NCBI RefSeq assembly: GCF_003419895.1
Contig: NZ_QPMM01000002.1
Span: 186,001-250,000 of the forward strand
DNA length: 64,000 nucleotides
Direction: 5' to 3'
DNA from: Chitinophaga silvatica
Lineage (GTDB): Bacteria > Bacteroidota > Bacteroidia > Chitinophagales > Chitinophagaceae
Shown: one piece after another, positions 35,229 through 44,225 of the stretch
How the letters are laid out: the number at the start of each line of letters is the position of its first letter
Position numbering within the stretch: position 1 is the first letter of the stretch
Made by a program: the position numbers and the translations under genes
The notes under the pieces: model-generated
What the model saw: the letters and a program-made list of their open reading frames with translations, nothing else
Database searches by the model: none
What the model was told of the DNA's origin: nothing

Positions 35229-35870
35229 ATGGAGCTCATACCAGCAGCAGTGGAGGCATTCTCTGAAAAGTATACCAGTTCTGAAAATGAGTTACTTTAC
35301 CGTTTAAACCGGGAAACTCATTTGAAGGTTGAACAGCCGCATATGCTGAGTGGTCATGTGCAAGGCCGTTTATTAAGTATGATCAGCCATATGATCAGGC
35401 CTCAACGTATATTGGAATTGGGAACCTACACCGGGTATTCTGCTATTTGCCTGGCCGAAGGTTTAGCAGAAGGTGGTATCTTACATACGGTAGATATCGA
35501 CGAAGAGCTGGAAACAATGTGTAGCAAATATTTTGAAGCCACCGGGAATGCAAACCGTATCAAAATGCATATTGGGAAAGCTGCAGATGTAATTGCATCC
35601 TTAAACGAAACATTTGACCTTGTATTTATCGATGCAGATAAATCTGGTTATGAACAATATTATGACCTGGTTTGGGATAAATTACGTACCGGTGGGATTA
35701 TTCTCGCCGATAATGTACTATATCATGGCCAGGTACTGGATACTGAGGCACAACAAGGTCGCCAGGCTAAAGCAATGGTGAAATTCTGTGAGAAGGTATT
35801 GGCCGATGATCGTGCAGAACAAGTACTGCTTACCATAAGAGATGGTTTGCTGGTAATCAGGAAAAAATAA
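35229..35870 (+). CDS. SAM-dependent O-methyltransferase (family 3)
   Basis: 213 aa, catechol-O-methyltransferase-like. SAM motif RILELGTYTGYSAICLAEGL, metal-associated LVFIDADKSGYEQYYDLV and GGIILADNVLYHGQV are the family signatures, including the Asp and Asn metal ligands. Substrate unknown; the close bacterial relatives are often annotated as caffeoyl-CoA-type or tRNA (TrmR-like 5-hydroxyuridine) methyltransferases. The glucosaminidase gene follows after 24 nt. Confidence 0.9.
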   Translation: MELIPAAVEAFSEKYTSSENELLYRLNRETHLKVEQPHMLSGHVQGRLLSMISHMIRPQRILELGTYTGYSAICLAEGLAEGGILHTVDIDEELETMCSKYFEATGNANRIKMHIGKAADVIASLNETFDLVFIDADKSGYEQYYDLVWDKLRTGGIILADNVLYHGQVLDTEAQQGRQAKAMVKFCEKVLADDRAEQVLLTIRDGLLVIRKK

Positions 35871-35894
35871 TACGCCCATTAAATCCATACATAC

Positions 35895-37334
35895 ATGCAA
35901 GTAAGAAAATCCTTGTTACTGATCTGTTTTCTTATTGGCTTTGTGAACGCTTTGTTTGCGCAGAAAATTACTACGCAGCAGTACATTGCTACCTATAAAA
36001 ACTTAGCCATTGAAGAAATGCGCCGTACCGGCGTTCCTGCTGCAATCAAATTAGCACAGGGAATCGTTGAAACCCAATCCGGTAATGGCACCCTGTGTTT
36101 ACAATCCAATAACCACTTTGGTATTAAGTGTAAAAATACCTGGACCGGTAAAACTATCAGATATGATGATGATGCCGCTCAGGAATGCTTCAGGGTTTAT
36201 GAAACAGCAAAAGAATCCTATCGCGATCATTCCGAATTCCTGAAAAGTAATCCGAGATATGCCTTTTTATTCCAATTTGATGGCGATGATTACAAATCCT
36301 GGGCTTTTGGTTTGAAACAGGCAGGATATGCTACCAACAAAACCTATCCACAGCAACTTATAAAGGTTATTGAAGATAATAATCTTCAACAATACTCCCT
36401 GATTGCAATGGGTAAAATGGCCGCCCCTCCGGATGCCTTGCCTGGTAACGATTCTTACGCTGAAGCCACTCCAAGAGATAATAAATCTACTCATAATACC
36501 AGCAATCGTAATACCTCCTCAGGTAAAACCTCTCCTACTTCTTACCCTAAAGGGATTTTTACCATCAACGGGCGTAAAGCCGTTTATGCAAAAGCAGGTA
36601 GCTCACTGATCCAGCTGGCCGACCAATACAATAAGAAGTTGCGTAAAATCGTAAAATTCAATGATTTGGATGGTGATAACTCCCTGGCTGCCGATATGAT
36701 TATTTTCCTTGAAAAGAAAAGCAAGAAAGGAGCTAAAACCTATCACAGCGTGGGTAACGGAGAAACCATGCACGATGTGGCACAGGCCGAAGGAATTCAG
36801 CTAAGATGGTTACGCCGTCGTAATAAAATGCGCGAAGGTGAAGAACCGGCAAGTGGTCAGAGATTAACACTCGAAGGTTTTGCCAGCAGCGCCCCACGAC
36901 TGAGTTCAAATGCCCGAATTGTGAAAGAAGAGGATAAAGAGCCGCCTTCTACTTTGTCTGAGGCATTAGGAGGAAGTTTACCGGAAGTTACCAAAACTGA
37001 AACCAAGCCACCAGTTCAGAAAACTACCAGCAGCATACCCGACGGAATGCTGGAAGATCTTAAACAGGCTGGCATGGTACCTAACTCTACTGCTTCAAAG
37101 CCATCTGCCCCCGTTGCAGCACCTCAACCGGCCCCATCAACAGCTCCAACGGTTCCGGCAGCTCCTAAACCTGTATCTCCGGGAATATCATCAAAATATC
37201 ACGATGTACAACCAAAAGAAACATTATACGGGATCGCTAAAATGTATAATAAATCTGTAACACAGTTACAGGAATGGAATAATCTTCAGAACTTTGACAT
37301 CAAAATCGGACAACGTCTGGTGGTCAGTAAATAA
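35895..37334 (+). CDS. exported glucosaminidase-domain peptidoglycan hydrolase with LysM repeats
   Basis: 479 aa. Signal peptide (LLICFLIGFVNALFAQ). A glucosaminidase (FlgJ/GH73-type) domain occupies about residues 25-175: GVPAAIKLAQGIVETQSGNG with the catalytic Glu, then NNHFGIKCK and FRVYETAKESYRDHSEFL. Three LysM-type segments follow (about 215-265, 275-325 and 433-478; the last, YHDVQPKETLYGIAKMYNKS, is the clearest). A Pro/Ala/Ser-rich linker precedes it. Likely cleaves glycan strands in the periplasm during cell-wall turnover. hpt follows after 49 nt. Confidence 0.93.
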   Translation: MQVRKSLLLICFLIGFVNALFAQKITTQQYIATYKNLAIEEMRRTGVPAAIKLAQGIVETQSGNGTLCLQSNNHFGIKCKNTWTGKTIRYDDDAAQECFRVYETAKESYRDHSEFLKSNPRYAFLFQFDGDDYKSWAFGLKQAGYATNKTYPQQLIKVIEDNNLQQYSLIAMGKMAAPPDALPGNDSYAEATPRDNKSTHNTSNRNTSSGKTSPTSYPKGIFTINGRKAVYAKAGSSLIQLADQYNKKLRKIVKFNDLDGDNSLAADMIIFLEKKSKKGAKTYHSVGNGETMHDVAQAEGIQLRWLRRRNKMREGEEPASGQRLTLEGFASSAPRLSSNARIVKEEDKEPPSTLSEALGGSLPEVTKTETKPPVQKTTSSIPDGMLEDLKQAGMVPNSTASKPSAPVAAPQPAPSTAPTVPAAPKPVSPGISSKYHDVQPKETLYGIAKMYNKSVTQLQEWNNLQNFDIKIGQRLVVSK

Positions 37335-37383
37335 GCGATCATTTGTTCGCTGTAATTGTTAATAAAGGAAATGTAGAAGTATT

Positions 37384-37920
37384 ATGTCAGTGATTCAGGT
37401 GCATGACAAGCAGTTTCAACCCTATATCAGTGCTGAAGAATTAACACAGCGCATCAAGGAGATGGCTGAGCAGATCAGCAAGGATCTGGATGGAGAACGT
37501 CCGTTATTTATTGCCATTCTGAATGGCTCATTTATGTTTGCAGCCGAAATATTTAAACATATTTCAATTGAGGCAGAGATATCTTTCGTTAAACTGGTAT
37601 CTTACAAAGGCACAAAATCTACCGGTAATGTAATTACCGCTATTGGATTAGATGAAGATCTCTATGGTCGTACAGTGGTGATCCTGGAAGATATAATCGA
37701 TTCAGGAAAGACTTTAAGCATGTTCCTTCCACAACTGGAGCATCAGCAACCTAAAAAATTAATGGTTACTTCCTTATTAACCAAACCAGATGCTATTACC
37801 CATCCTATTAAAATAGATTATTTAGGATTCTCCGTTCCAAATAAGTTCTTACTCGGTTATGGATTAGATTATGATGGCCTCGGACGAAATCTGCCTGAAA
37901 TATACCAGTTGGTAGAGTAG
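37384..37920 (+). CDS. hpt: hypoxanthine phosphoribosyltransferase
   Basis: Salvages hypoxanthine and guanine with PRPP. 178 aa. The PRPP loop is VVILEDIIDSGKTL; LFIAILNGSFMFAAE at the N-terminal side and VKLVSYKGTKSTGNV for the flexible loop fit type I HPRT. The C-terminal hood LLGYGLDYDGLGRNLPEIYQL is characteristic. Palindrome E begins one nucleotide after its stop codon. Confidence 0.95.
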   Translation: MSVIQVHDKQFQPYISAEELTQRIKEMAEQISKDLDGERPLFIAILNGSFMFAAEIFKHISIEAEISFVKLVSYKGTKSTGNVITAIGLDEDLYGRTVVILEDIIDSGKTLSMFLPQLEHQQPKKLMVTSLLTKPDAITHPIKIDYLGFSVPNKFLLGYGLDYDGLGRNLPEIYQLVE

Positions 37921-37921
37921 T

Positions 37922-38009
37922 TTTTTCTCGCAAAGCAGCAAAGGGAGCAAAGTTGTAAAGGAAAAGATCCTTAAACACCTTTGCTCCCTTTGCTGCTTTG
38001 CGAGAAAAA
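37922..38009. repeat. compact palindrome E (TTTCTCGCAAAG family)
   Basis: An 88-bp palindrome with perfect 31-bp arms (37922-37952 and 37979-38009) containing GCAAAG three times: TTTCTCGCAAAGCAGCAAAG, then GGAGCAAAG. It lacks the GAAGCGAATG centre of the long forms. It begins 1 nt after the hpt stop and ends 14 nt before the next plus-strand start. Confidence 0.92.
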
Positions 38010-38023
38010 TAGTAACTTAATAT

Positions 38024-39760
38024 ATGCGATTTTTATTCTTCCTTCTACTGATCGCAGGTGGAAACGTAACAGCACAAACTGTATGGATTGCAGGTGCTGT
38101 GGAAGATAGTATAACACATCGCCCGATTGCCGGAGTCACAATTCGGGTAGTAAATGATTCTGCGACTACAGTAACTAACAATTTCGGGCTTTTTGGAATA
38201 ACGATTCGTCAGGCTACTACTGTTACTTTAATATTAACACATCAACATTATCAACCAAAACAAATAACAGTAAAAGCATCTGAAAAGCCGCTGATTCCAC
38301 TATCCTTAAATCAGAATTATGATCTTGTAAAGCTTGCAAAAGCCAAAGCAAGAATATTACAGAGTAGTAATCCTTACTATGGCAATAATGCCATGGGTAC
38401 CCGTTCTTTCTATAATGAAACCTATGGAACTATTTTTGAAAATCCCTTTGTAAAAACTGCTCAACATCCGGCATCTATTTTTGCAGTAGATGTAGACAGA
38501 GCTGCATATAGTAATGTAAGACGCTTTCTGAAACAGAAAGAGCCTGTTCCTGCTGATGCAGTAAGGATAGAAGAAATGATTAATTATTTCCATTATAAAT
38601 ATCCCGCTCCTCCCGATAATCAGCCTTTAGGTATTAGTAGCTGGTATACCGATTGCCCCTGGGCAAACGGGCATCAATTACTTGAAATTGCCATTAATGC
38701 AAGAACATTGGATGTAACACAGTTGCCACCGTGTAATCTGGTGTTTCTTATAGATGTTTCAGGATCAATGGGAGCACCAGCTAAGCTATCATTATTACAG
38801 GCAGCATTCAGAATATTAACCAATAATCTCCGACCCGTAGATAAAGTAGCAATTGTTACCTATGCCGGAAAGCCCGGATTAGTATTGGCATCTACACCCG
38901 GAGACAAGAAAGAGAAGATTTTGAATGCAATAGATAACCTTCATGCCGGTGGTTCTACGGCCGGAGAAGCTGCTATCAAAATGGCTTATAAAATAGCTAC
39001 AGAGCAATTTATTACTGAAGGAAACAACAGAGTGATACTCGCTACTGATGGAGATTTTAATGTAGGACAATCTAGTGATGAGGAAATGGAACAGCTGATC
39101 ACAGAGCAGAAAGAAAGTGGTGTATTGCTTACCTGTCTGGGTTTTGGAATGAGAAACTATAAAGATTCGAAACTGCAAAGTCTCTCCAGGAAAGGGAATG
39201 GAAACTTTGCGTATATAGACGATCTGGAGGAAGCAAGCAAGATTTTTGCACATGAATTTGGCAGTACATTGTTTACAGTGGCAAGAGATGTGCAGGCTAC
39301 TTTAATGTTTAATAAAGAGAGCGTAAAGTCGTATAGGCTTATAGGTTATGAGAATAAAATTTTGCCTGCTGATAGCACTATCAGAAAAGAATATGATGGC
39401 GGAATCATTGGTAGTGGCCATTGTGCTGTGGCGATGTACGAAATTATCCCCGCTGCAATGAGTGGTAATTCATCATTAGGAAGTTTAAGTATAGCATACA
39501 GATTACCAGGTGATACAACAGTTTACAAACTAACCTCAGTAATTCAGGGAACTACACACTCATTTGATGCATCGTCAGATGACCATCGTTTTGCAGCAGC
39601 TGTTGCGCTTTTCGGCATGCTGCTACGGCAATCTGTCTATCTTGGAGAAGGTGATTTGCAACTTGTACAGCAAATCGCAGAACGATCTATTGGCGAGGAT
39701 CCGGGAGGATACCGACAAGAATTTCTGAAGCTTTTGAAACTGGTAAAGCGAAAGAAGTAA
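38024..39760 (+). CDS. YfbK-type von Willebrand factor A domain protein, exported
   Basis: 578 aa. Signal peptide (LFFLLLIAGGNVTAQ). A carboxypeptidase-regulatory-like domain at about 20-95 (VEDSITHRPIAGVTIRV) is followed by a VWF_N segment (IFAVDVDRAAYSNVRRFL, VRIEEMINYFHYKYP), a VWA domain at about 240-410 with the MIDAS motif FLIDVSGSMG, and a C-terminal DUF3520-like region ending LKLVKRKK. This is the YfbK architecture; its function is not established, though metal-dependent protein binding at the envelope is expected. Converges on the 23S methyltransferase gene with one base between. Confidence 0.9.
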   Translation: MRFLFFLLLIAGGNVTAQTVWIAGAVEDSITHRPIAGVTIRVVNDSATTVTNNFGLFGITIRQATTVTLILTHQHYQPKQITVKASEKPLIPLSLNQNYDLVKLAKAKARILQSSNPYYGNNAMGTRSFYNETYGTIFENPFVKTAQHPASIFAVDVDRAAYSNVRRFLKQKEPVPADAVRIEEMINYFHYKYPAPPDNQPLGISSWYTDCPWANGHQLLEIAINARTLDVTQLPPCNLVFLIDVSGSMGAPAKLSLLQAAFRILTNNLRPVDKVAIVTYAGKPGLVLASTPGDKKEKILNAIDNLHAGGSTAGEAAIKMAYKIATEQFITEGNNRVILATDGDFNVGQSSDEEMEQLITEQKESGVLLTCLGFGMRNYKDSKLQSLSRKGNGNFAYIDDLEEASKIFAHEFGSTLFTVARDVQATLMFNKESVKSYRLIGYENKILPADSTIRKEYDGGIIGSGHCAVAMYEIIPAAMSGNSSLGSLSIAYRLPGDTTVYKLTSVIQGTTHSFDASSDDHRFAAAVALFGMLLRQSVYLGEGDLQLVQQIAERSIGEDPGGYRQEFLKLLKLVKRKK

Positions 39761-39761
39761 T

Positions 39762-40703
39762 CTATTTAATCAGCTTATAGCATTTTCGGATGAGCTTTTG
39801 CTGAAAGTCGAATGGCAATGTTTGGGCTGTAATATCCTTTATGCTACTGGCTTCTATATTTTCTGAATCAAGTACAAATCGTCTGTAATTATTACTAAAA
39901 TATACTATTCCATCTTTTTTGGTAGCCATCAATACTTTATTGAGAAGAGTTACATGATCTCTTTGTATATCCAGGAAATCCTTCATTCTCTTACTATTGG
40001 AAAAGGTAGGAGGGTCCATGATTACCAGATCATAGGTATTGATCTTTAGATTATCCAGGTATTGTAAAACATCTGCATGCTCAAAAGTATACTGTGGGCC
40101 GTTAAAGCCATTCAATTGCATATTTTCTTCAGCCCAGGAGAGATAGGTTTTAGAGAGGTCTACACTAGTAACAGATGCCGCGCCACCAGCGGCAGCATAT
40201 ACAGAAAATGAGCCGGTGTAACAGAAAAGATTCAGTACTTTTTTGTCTTTAGCTTCACTTCTTACCATATCTCTGGTGATACGGTGATCCAGAAACAGGC
40301 CGGTATCCAGGTAGTCGGAGAGGTTTACCTTAAATTTTAATCCACCTTCATTTGCGGTGAGAATATGGCTTTCCTGGCTCAGCTTTTCATACTGACTTTG
40401 TCGGTTTTCTTTTCTTTGCCGTTGTTTTACCCAGATTTTTGAAGGAGAGATATCGAGTACTTTGCTGATTAGTTCCAGGCAGTTATCTAACCAAGCTTCA
40501 TGGGCGTCTTCGTCCATGGTGTGTTTACGGCTATATTCAGCGATATAGGCATAATCTTCATAAATCTCTATGCTAAATGGGAATTCGGGAATATCGTCGT
40601 CATACACCCTGTAGCAGGTGATGTTTTGACGGCGGGCAGATTTAGAAATATGTCGGAAAACTTTCGTTAACCTATTCTCGAACATTTGCAATTTAGCATC
40701 CAT
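39762..40703 (-). CDS. stand-alone RlmK-type 23S rRNA methyltransferase
   Basis: About 313 aa, equivalent to the C-terminal (RlmK) half of E. coli RlmL, which makes m7G2069 in 23S rRNA. Visible: YLDTGLFLDHRITRDMVR, the SAM motif VLNLFCYTGSFSVYAAAGGA, SVDLSKTYLSWAEENMQLNG, the catalytic-region MDPPTFSNSKRMKDFLDIQR and YFSNNYRRFVLD. The N-terminal THUMP/RlmL half is absent. ATG 40703 (MDAKLQMFENR) is chosen; the ten codons upstream fall in palindrome F. Encoded downstream of dnaJ on the same strand. Confidence 0.88.
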   Translation of the reverse strand: MDAKLQMFENRLTKVFRHISKSARRQNITCYRVYDDDIPEFPFSIEIYEDYAYIAEYSRKHTMDEDAHEAWLDNCLELISKVLDISPSKIWVKQRQRKENRQSQYEKLSQESHILTANEGGLKFKVNLSDYLDTGLFLDHRITRDMVRSEAKDKKVLNLFCYTGSFSVYAAAGGAASVTSVDLSKTYLSWAEENMQLNGFNGPQYTFEHADVLQYLDNLKINTYDLVIMDPPTFSNSKRMKDFLDIQRDHVTLLNKVLMATKKDGIVYFSNNYRRFVLDSENIEASSIKDITAQTLPFDFQQKLIRKCYKLIK

Positions 40704-40715
40704 GAAATTGTGTTT

Positions 40716-40941
40716 TTTCTCGCAAAGGCGCAAAGATTAATATTAAGGCGCAAAGGATTTTTTTTAAGATTTTTAAGAAATTGGAAATGTTTTAGGAATC
40801 GCGATTGTTATAAGAACTACTAATTGGTTTCACTTTAGATAGAGACCAATTGGAGGTTCTTAAAACATTTGCTCCGATCCTTAATAATCTTAAAAAAAAT
40901 CCTTTGCGCCTTAATATTAATCTTTGCGCCTTTGCGAGAAA
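40716..40941. repeat. large palindrome F (TTTCTCGCAAAG family, longest)
   Basis: A 226-bp palindrome with perfect 56-bp arms (40716-40771 and 40886-40941) starting TTTCTCGCAAAGGCGCAAAG, then ATTAATATTAAG, GCGCAAAGGA and an 8-T run. It begins 3 nt after the dnaJ stop (minus strand) and ends 12 nt before the next minus-strand start codon, so it fills the whole gap. Confidence 0.92.
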
Positions 40942-40944
40942 TAT

Positions 40945-42105
40945 TTAGCTGAAAATATCTCTTACTTTTTCGAAGAACCCTTTCTCTGTTTTTTCAGGAT
41001 TAGGTTTGAAGTTTTCGGAAGATTGCAATTTATCTAACATTGTTTTTTCTTCCGAAGAGAGGTTTTGTGGTGTCCATACATTCACCTGAATGAGTTGATC
41101 ACCTTTTTCGTAAGAGTTTACGGAAGGGAATCCTTTACCTTTCAGTCGGAATATTTTACCACTTTGAGTACCTGCAGGTATTTTAATTTTAGCTTTACCG
41201 TCTATAGTTGGAACTTCAACAGAAGTGCCGTATACCGCATCCGGGAAGGAGATATAAAGGTCGTAGGCAACATTTAATCCATCTCTTTGTAATTCAGGAT
41301 GTGGTTCTTCTTCTATCAGGATTAGCAAGTCACCGGGAGCGCCGCCTCTTTCGCCGGCATTACCTTTACCGCTCATGCTGAGTTGCATACCTTCCTGAAC
41401 ACCAGCCGGGATATCGATGCTTACCATTTCTTCACCATACATCCGTCCTTCACCTTTACAGTGGGTACATTTGCTGGTAATGATCTGGCCTTCACCCTGA
41501 CAGGTAGGGCAGGTGGTTACGGTTTGCATCTGACCGAGGAAGGTCTGTGTTACTTTTCTAACCTGGCCTGAACCGCCGCATGTGTTACAGGTTTGGAAAG
41601 CATTTTTATCTTTAGCTCCTAAGCCGCCGCAATGTTGACAAGGAACGTATTTTTTTACTTTGATTTTTTTATTGGCGCCTTTAGCTATTTCTTCATAGGT
41701 GAGGCGAATTTTTACGCGGAGGTTTGATCCGCGGGTACCACGCCCCCGGCGATTTCCACCACGGCCACCGCCGCCGCCGAAGAAGCTTCCGAAGATATCA
41801 TCGTTGCCGAAAATATCTCCGAAATTGGAGAAGATATCGTCCATGTTCATGCCACCACCAAATCCTCCACGGTTGCCATTCATACCAGCATGCCCAAAGC
41901 GGTCGTATTGCGCTCTTTTATCAGGATCGCTCAATACTTCGTATGCTTCTGCAGCCTCTTTGAATTTTTCTTCCGCCTCTTTATTGTTTGGGTTGCGGTC
42001 GGGGTGAAATTGCATAGCTACTTTGCGGTAAGCCTTTTTTATTTCATCCTGGGAGGCAGATTTGGCAACAACCAGTATTTCGTAATAATCTCGCTTGGTA
42101 GACAT
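40945..42105 (-). CDS. dnaJ: chaperone protein DnaJ
   Basis: 386-aa type I DnaJ, co-chaperone of DnaK. The J domain has [17 protein letters not shown] with the HPD motif; a Gly/Phe-rich segment ([20 protein letters not shown]) follows; then four zinc-binding CxxCxGxG repeats ([32 protein letters not shown]); and the C-terminal substrate domain. ATG 42105 ([11 protein letters not shown]) is preferred to a longer start. Downstream of grpE with a compact hairpin just before its start. Confidence 0.98.
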   Translation of the reverse strand: MSTKRDYYEILVVAKSASQDEIKKAYRKVAMQFHPDRNPNNKEAEEKFKEAAEAYEVLSDPDKRAQYDRFGHAGMNGNRGGFGGGMNMDDIFSNFGDIFGNDDIFGSFFGGGGGRGGNRRGRGTRGSNLRVKIRLTYEEIAKGANKKIKVKKYVPCQHCGGLGAKDKNAFQTCNTCGGSGQVRKVTQTFLGQMQTVTTCPTCQGEGQIITSKCTHCKGEGRMYGEEMVSIDIPAGVQEGMQLSMSGKGNAGERGGAPGDLLILIEEEPHPELQRDGLNVAYDLYISFPDAVYGTSVEVPTIDGKAKIKIPAGTQSGKIFRLKGKGFPSVNSYEKGDQLIQVNVWTPQNLSSEEKTMLDKLQSSENFKPNPEKTEKGFFEKVRDIFS

Positions 42106-42122
42106 TATAAAAATCACTTAAT

Positions 42123-42141
42123 GCTGGTGCGAGGCACCAGC
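42123..42141 (-). promoter_or_regulatory. hairpin in the dnaJ leader
   Basis: GCTGGTGC pairs perfectly with GCACCAGC around a 3-nt loop, 17 nt upstream of the dnaJ ATG in the grpE-dnaJ gap. On the minus strand it is not followed by a T-run, so it is more likely a processing, stability or translation-control hairpin than a terminator. No CIRCE element was seen. Confidence 0.45.
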
Positions 42142-42220
42142 TTTTAACTGTAAAAAATATTGTTATACGTCGGCTTTAGGCACAGGCAATAAAATATGGA
42201 GGTTATGCCACATCGTCACT

Positions 42221-42772
42221 TTATTTGCCTACAATTACCTTTGCATGACGGATTAATTTGTCATTCAGGTAATATCCTGGTTGCAATACGTCCACTACTT
42301 TGCCGGATTGTTCCGGGGTTGGAGCAGGAATTTCGGTAATTGCATCGTGCAGATCCGGGTCAAAAGGAGTGTCTATACTCTCCATTGGCTTAAGCCCTTT
42401 GGCTTGCAAGGTGTTTTTTAGCTTGTTAAATACTAATTTAACACCATCTTTAACTGCTTCAACATCAGTTGTATTTTCCAGTTGCTTAATAGCCCTATCG
42501 CTATCATCTAAAACATCGAGCAAAGATACGATAACTTCCTTACCTGCGGTTTGCAGCAGTTCCATCTTTTCTTTTGCTGTACGTTTTCTATAATTATCGA
42601 ATTCAGCCTGCAATCTCAGATATTTATCACGCAACTCACTTATTTCCTGTTCCTTCTTTTCCAGCTCGCTTTCACCTGAATTATTGCTCATGTTTTCTTC
42701 GGGCATGCTGTTTTCGTTTTCACTGTCGGTAGCCTGACCGTTTGTCTGCATGTCTTTTTCGTTTTCTGCCAT
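42221..42772 (-). CDS. grpE: nucleotide exchange factor GrpE
   Basis: 183 aa from ATG 42772 (MAENEKDMQTNGQ). An acidic disordered N terminus is followed by a long coiled-coil helix (EKKEQEISELRDKYLRLQAE), the FDNYRKRTAKEKMELLQ segment and the C-terminal beta domain with VDVLQPGYYLNDKLIRHAKVIV. GrpE releases ADP from DnaK. First gene of grpE-dnaJ, divergent from the RlmI gene. Confidence 0.96.
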   Translation of the reverse strand: MAENEKDMQTNGQATDSENENSMPEENMSNNSGESELEKKEQEISELRDKYLRLQAEFDNYRKRTAKEKMELLQTAGKEVIVSLLDVLDDSDRAIKQLENTTDVEAVKDGVKLVFNKLKNTLQAKGLKPMESIDTPFDPDLHDAITEIPAPTPEQSGKVVDVLQPGYYLNDKLIRHAKVIVGK

Positions 42773-42934
42773 AATAAGTAATAATTGTCTGCATACCATT
42801 TCAGTCAATTTCTTTGCCAATAGGGAATTTGCCGACAAAAAGGCAGAATTTTTAAGTAGTTCAGTCAGCTGTTCTTTTATAAATTCAAAAATCCCAAAAT
42901 AAAGTGGGAACTTTGCCGCTTCGAATTATAGTCA

Positions 42935-44107
42935 ATGACGAAAGTTTTTTTAAAGAAACAAATAAAAAGCAGGGTGCTGCTAGGCCACCCCTGGGTTTTT
43001 GGTAATGAAGTAGCCGAAATCAAAGGTGACGTAACCCCTGGAGATATAGTGGAGGTATTTACTCATAAAGGCACCTTTGTGGGTAGAGGATATATAAACC
43101 CGCAATCTCAAATCCTGGTGCGCATTCTGACCCGCGACAGGAATGAAGTAATAAACGATGAATTCTTTTATCAACGTATTCTGAAATGCTGGCAGTATCG
43201 CCAAAAGATAGGATATGTGGAAAACTGCCGCTTGGTTTTTGGAGAAGCAGATGATTTACCGGCTTTGGTAATTGATAAGTTCAACGATTACCTGGTGTTG
43301 CAAACCCTTGCATTGGGCATTGAAAGATGGAAACCGGCCATTGTTGCGGCACTGAATCGTATTTTCCAACCTAAAGGAATATACGAAAGAAATGATGTGC
43401 CAGTACGCGAATTAGAGGGAATGAGCCAGCAAAAAGGGTTTTTAAGCGCTCCTTTCGATACAAATATCATCATTAATGAAAATGGTTTAAAATTTCATGT
43501 AGATATAGTAAACGGACAAAAAACCGGCTACTTCCTGGATCAACAGGATAATCGCAGAGAAATTAAGAACATCGTTAAAGGTGCAGATGTAGTAGAAGCT
43601 TTCTGCTATACCGGTACTTTCTCCTGCCATGCTGGTTACTATGGCGCTAAAAGCGTGTTGGGATTAGATATTTCTGAAACTGCCATTCAAACTGCCAGAA
43701 AAAATGCAACATTAAATGGACTCGACGATATCTGTAAGTTTGAAGCATTGAATGCATTCGATCAATTAAAGCAATGGACTAAAGAAGACAAAAAATTTGA
43801 CGTTGTAATGCTTGATCCTCCTGCTTTCACAAAGAGCCGTGAGAACATTCAAAAAGCTGTGACAGGATATAAGGAGATTAATTTGCGAGGAATGAAATTA
43901 CTGAAACCGGGAGGTTTTCTGGTAACAGCATCCTGTACTAATCTTGTATCACCAGACCTGTTTTTACAGACCGTTGATGCAGCCGCACGTGACGCCAGGA
44001 AAAGATTGAAACAGGTTACTTTCCAGGCCCAGGCCCAGGATCACCCAATTCTTCGAAACGTTGATAATACAACGTATCTGAAGTTTCTAATAGTAGAAGT
44101 ATCTTAA
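42935..44107 (+). CDS. rlmI: RlmI-type 23S rRNA (cytosine-1962-C5)-methyltransferase
   Basis: 390 aa. N-terminal PUA domain (LLGHPWVFGNEVAEIKGDVT, DIVEVFTHKGTFVGRGYINP) then an RlmI/YccW methyltransferase domain: TGYFLDQQDNRREIKNIVKG, VEAFCYTGTFSCHAGYYGA, VLGLDISETAIQTARKNA, VVMLDPPAFTKSRENI and SCTNLVS with the catalytic Cys. E. coli RlmI makes m5C1962. Divergent from grpE; a strong terminator follows. A GAACTTTG sequence near 42907, a near-match to TAnnTTTG, is 20 nt from the start. Confidence 0.92.
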   Translation: MTKVFLKKQIKSRVLLGHPWVFGNEVAEIKGDVTPGDIVEVFTHKGTFVGRGYINPQSQILVRILTRDRNEVINDEFFYQRILKCWQYRQKIGYVENCRLVFGEADDLPALVIDKFNDYLVLQTLALGIERWKPAIVAALNRIFQPKGIYERNDVPVRELEGMSQQKGFLSAPFDTNIIINENGLKFHVDIVNGQKTGYFLDQQDNRREIKNIVKGADVVEAFCYTGTFSCHAGYYGAKSVLGLDISETAIQTARKNATLNGLDDICKFEALNAFDQLKQWTKEDKKFDVVMLDPPAFTKSRENIQKAVTGYKEINLRGMKLLKPGGFLVTASCTNLVSPDLFLQTVDAAARDARKRLKQVTFQAQAQDHPILRNVDNTTYLKFLIVEVS

Positions 44108-44136
44108 AAAATAGTAGATAAGCATCTAAAAAAAAG

Positions 44137-44163
44137 TCTCCCTTTCTAAGGGAGATTTTTTTT
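44137..44163 (+). terminator. intrinsic terminator of rlmI
   Basis: TCTCCCTT pairs with AAGGGAGA around a 3-nt loop, followed by eight T. Begins 29 nt after the stop. Confidence 0.92.
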
Positions 44164-44225
44164 ACATTTATAGCTAGTGTTAACCACATTTCTCACAATT
44201 CAAATTTAACCTATACCAATTTATC

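Noticed and set aside
40704..40733. Longer N terminus for the RlmK-type methyltransferase
   Set aside because: The extra ten codons are derived from the edge of palindrome F and would read Arg-Leu-Cys-Glu-Lys-Lys; the ATG at 40703 gives the normal start.
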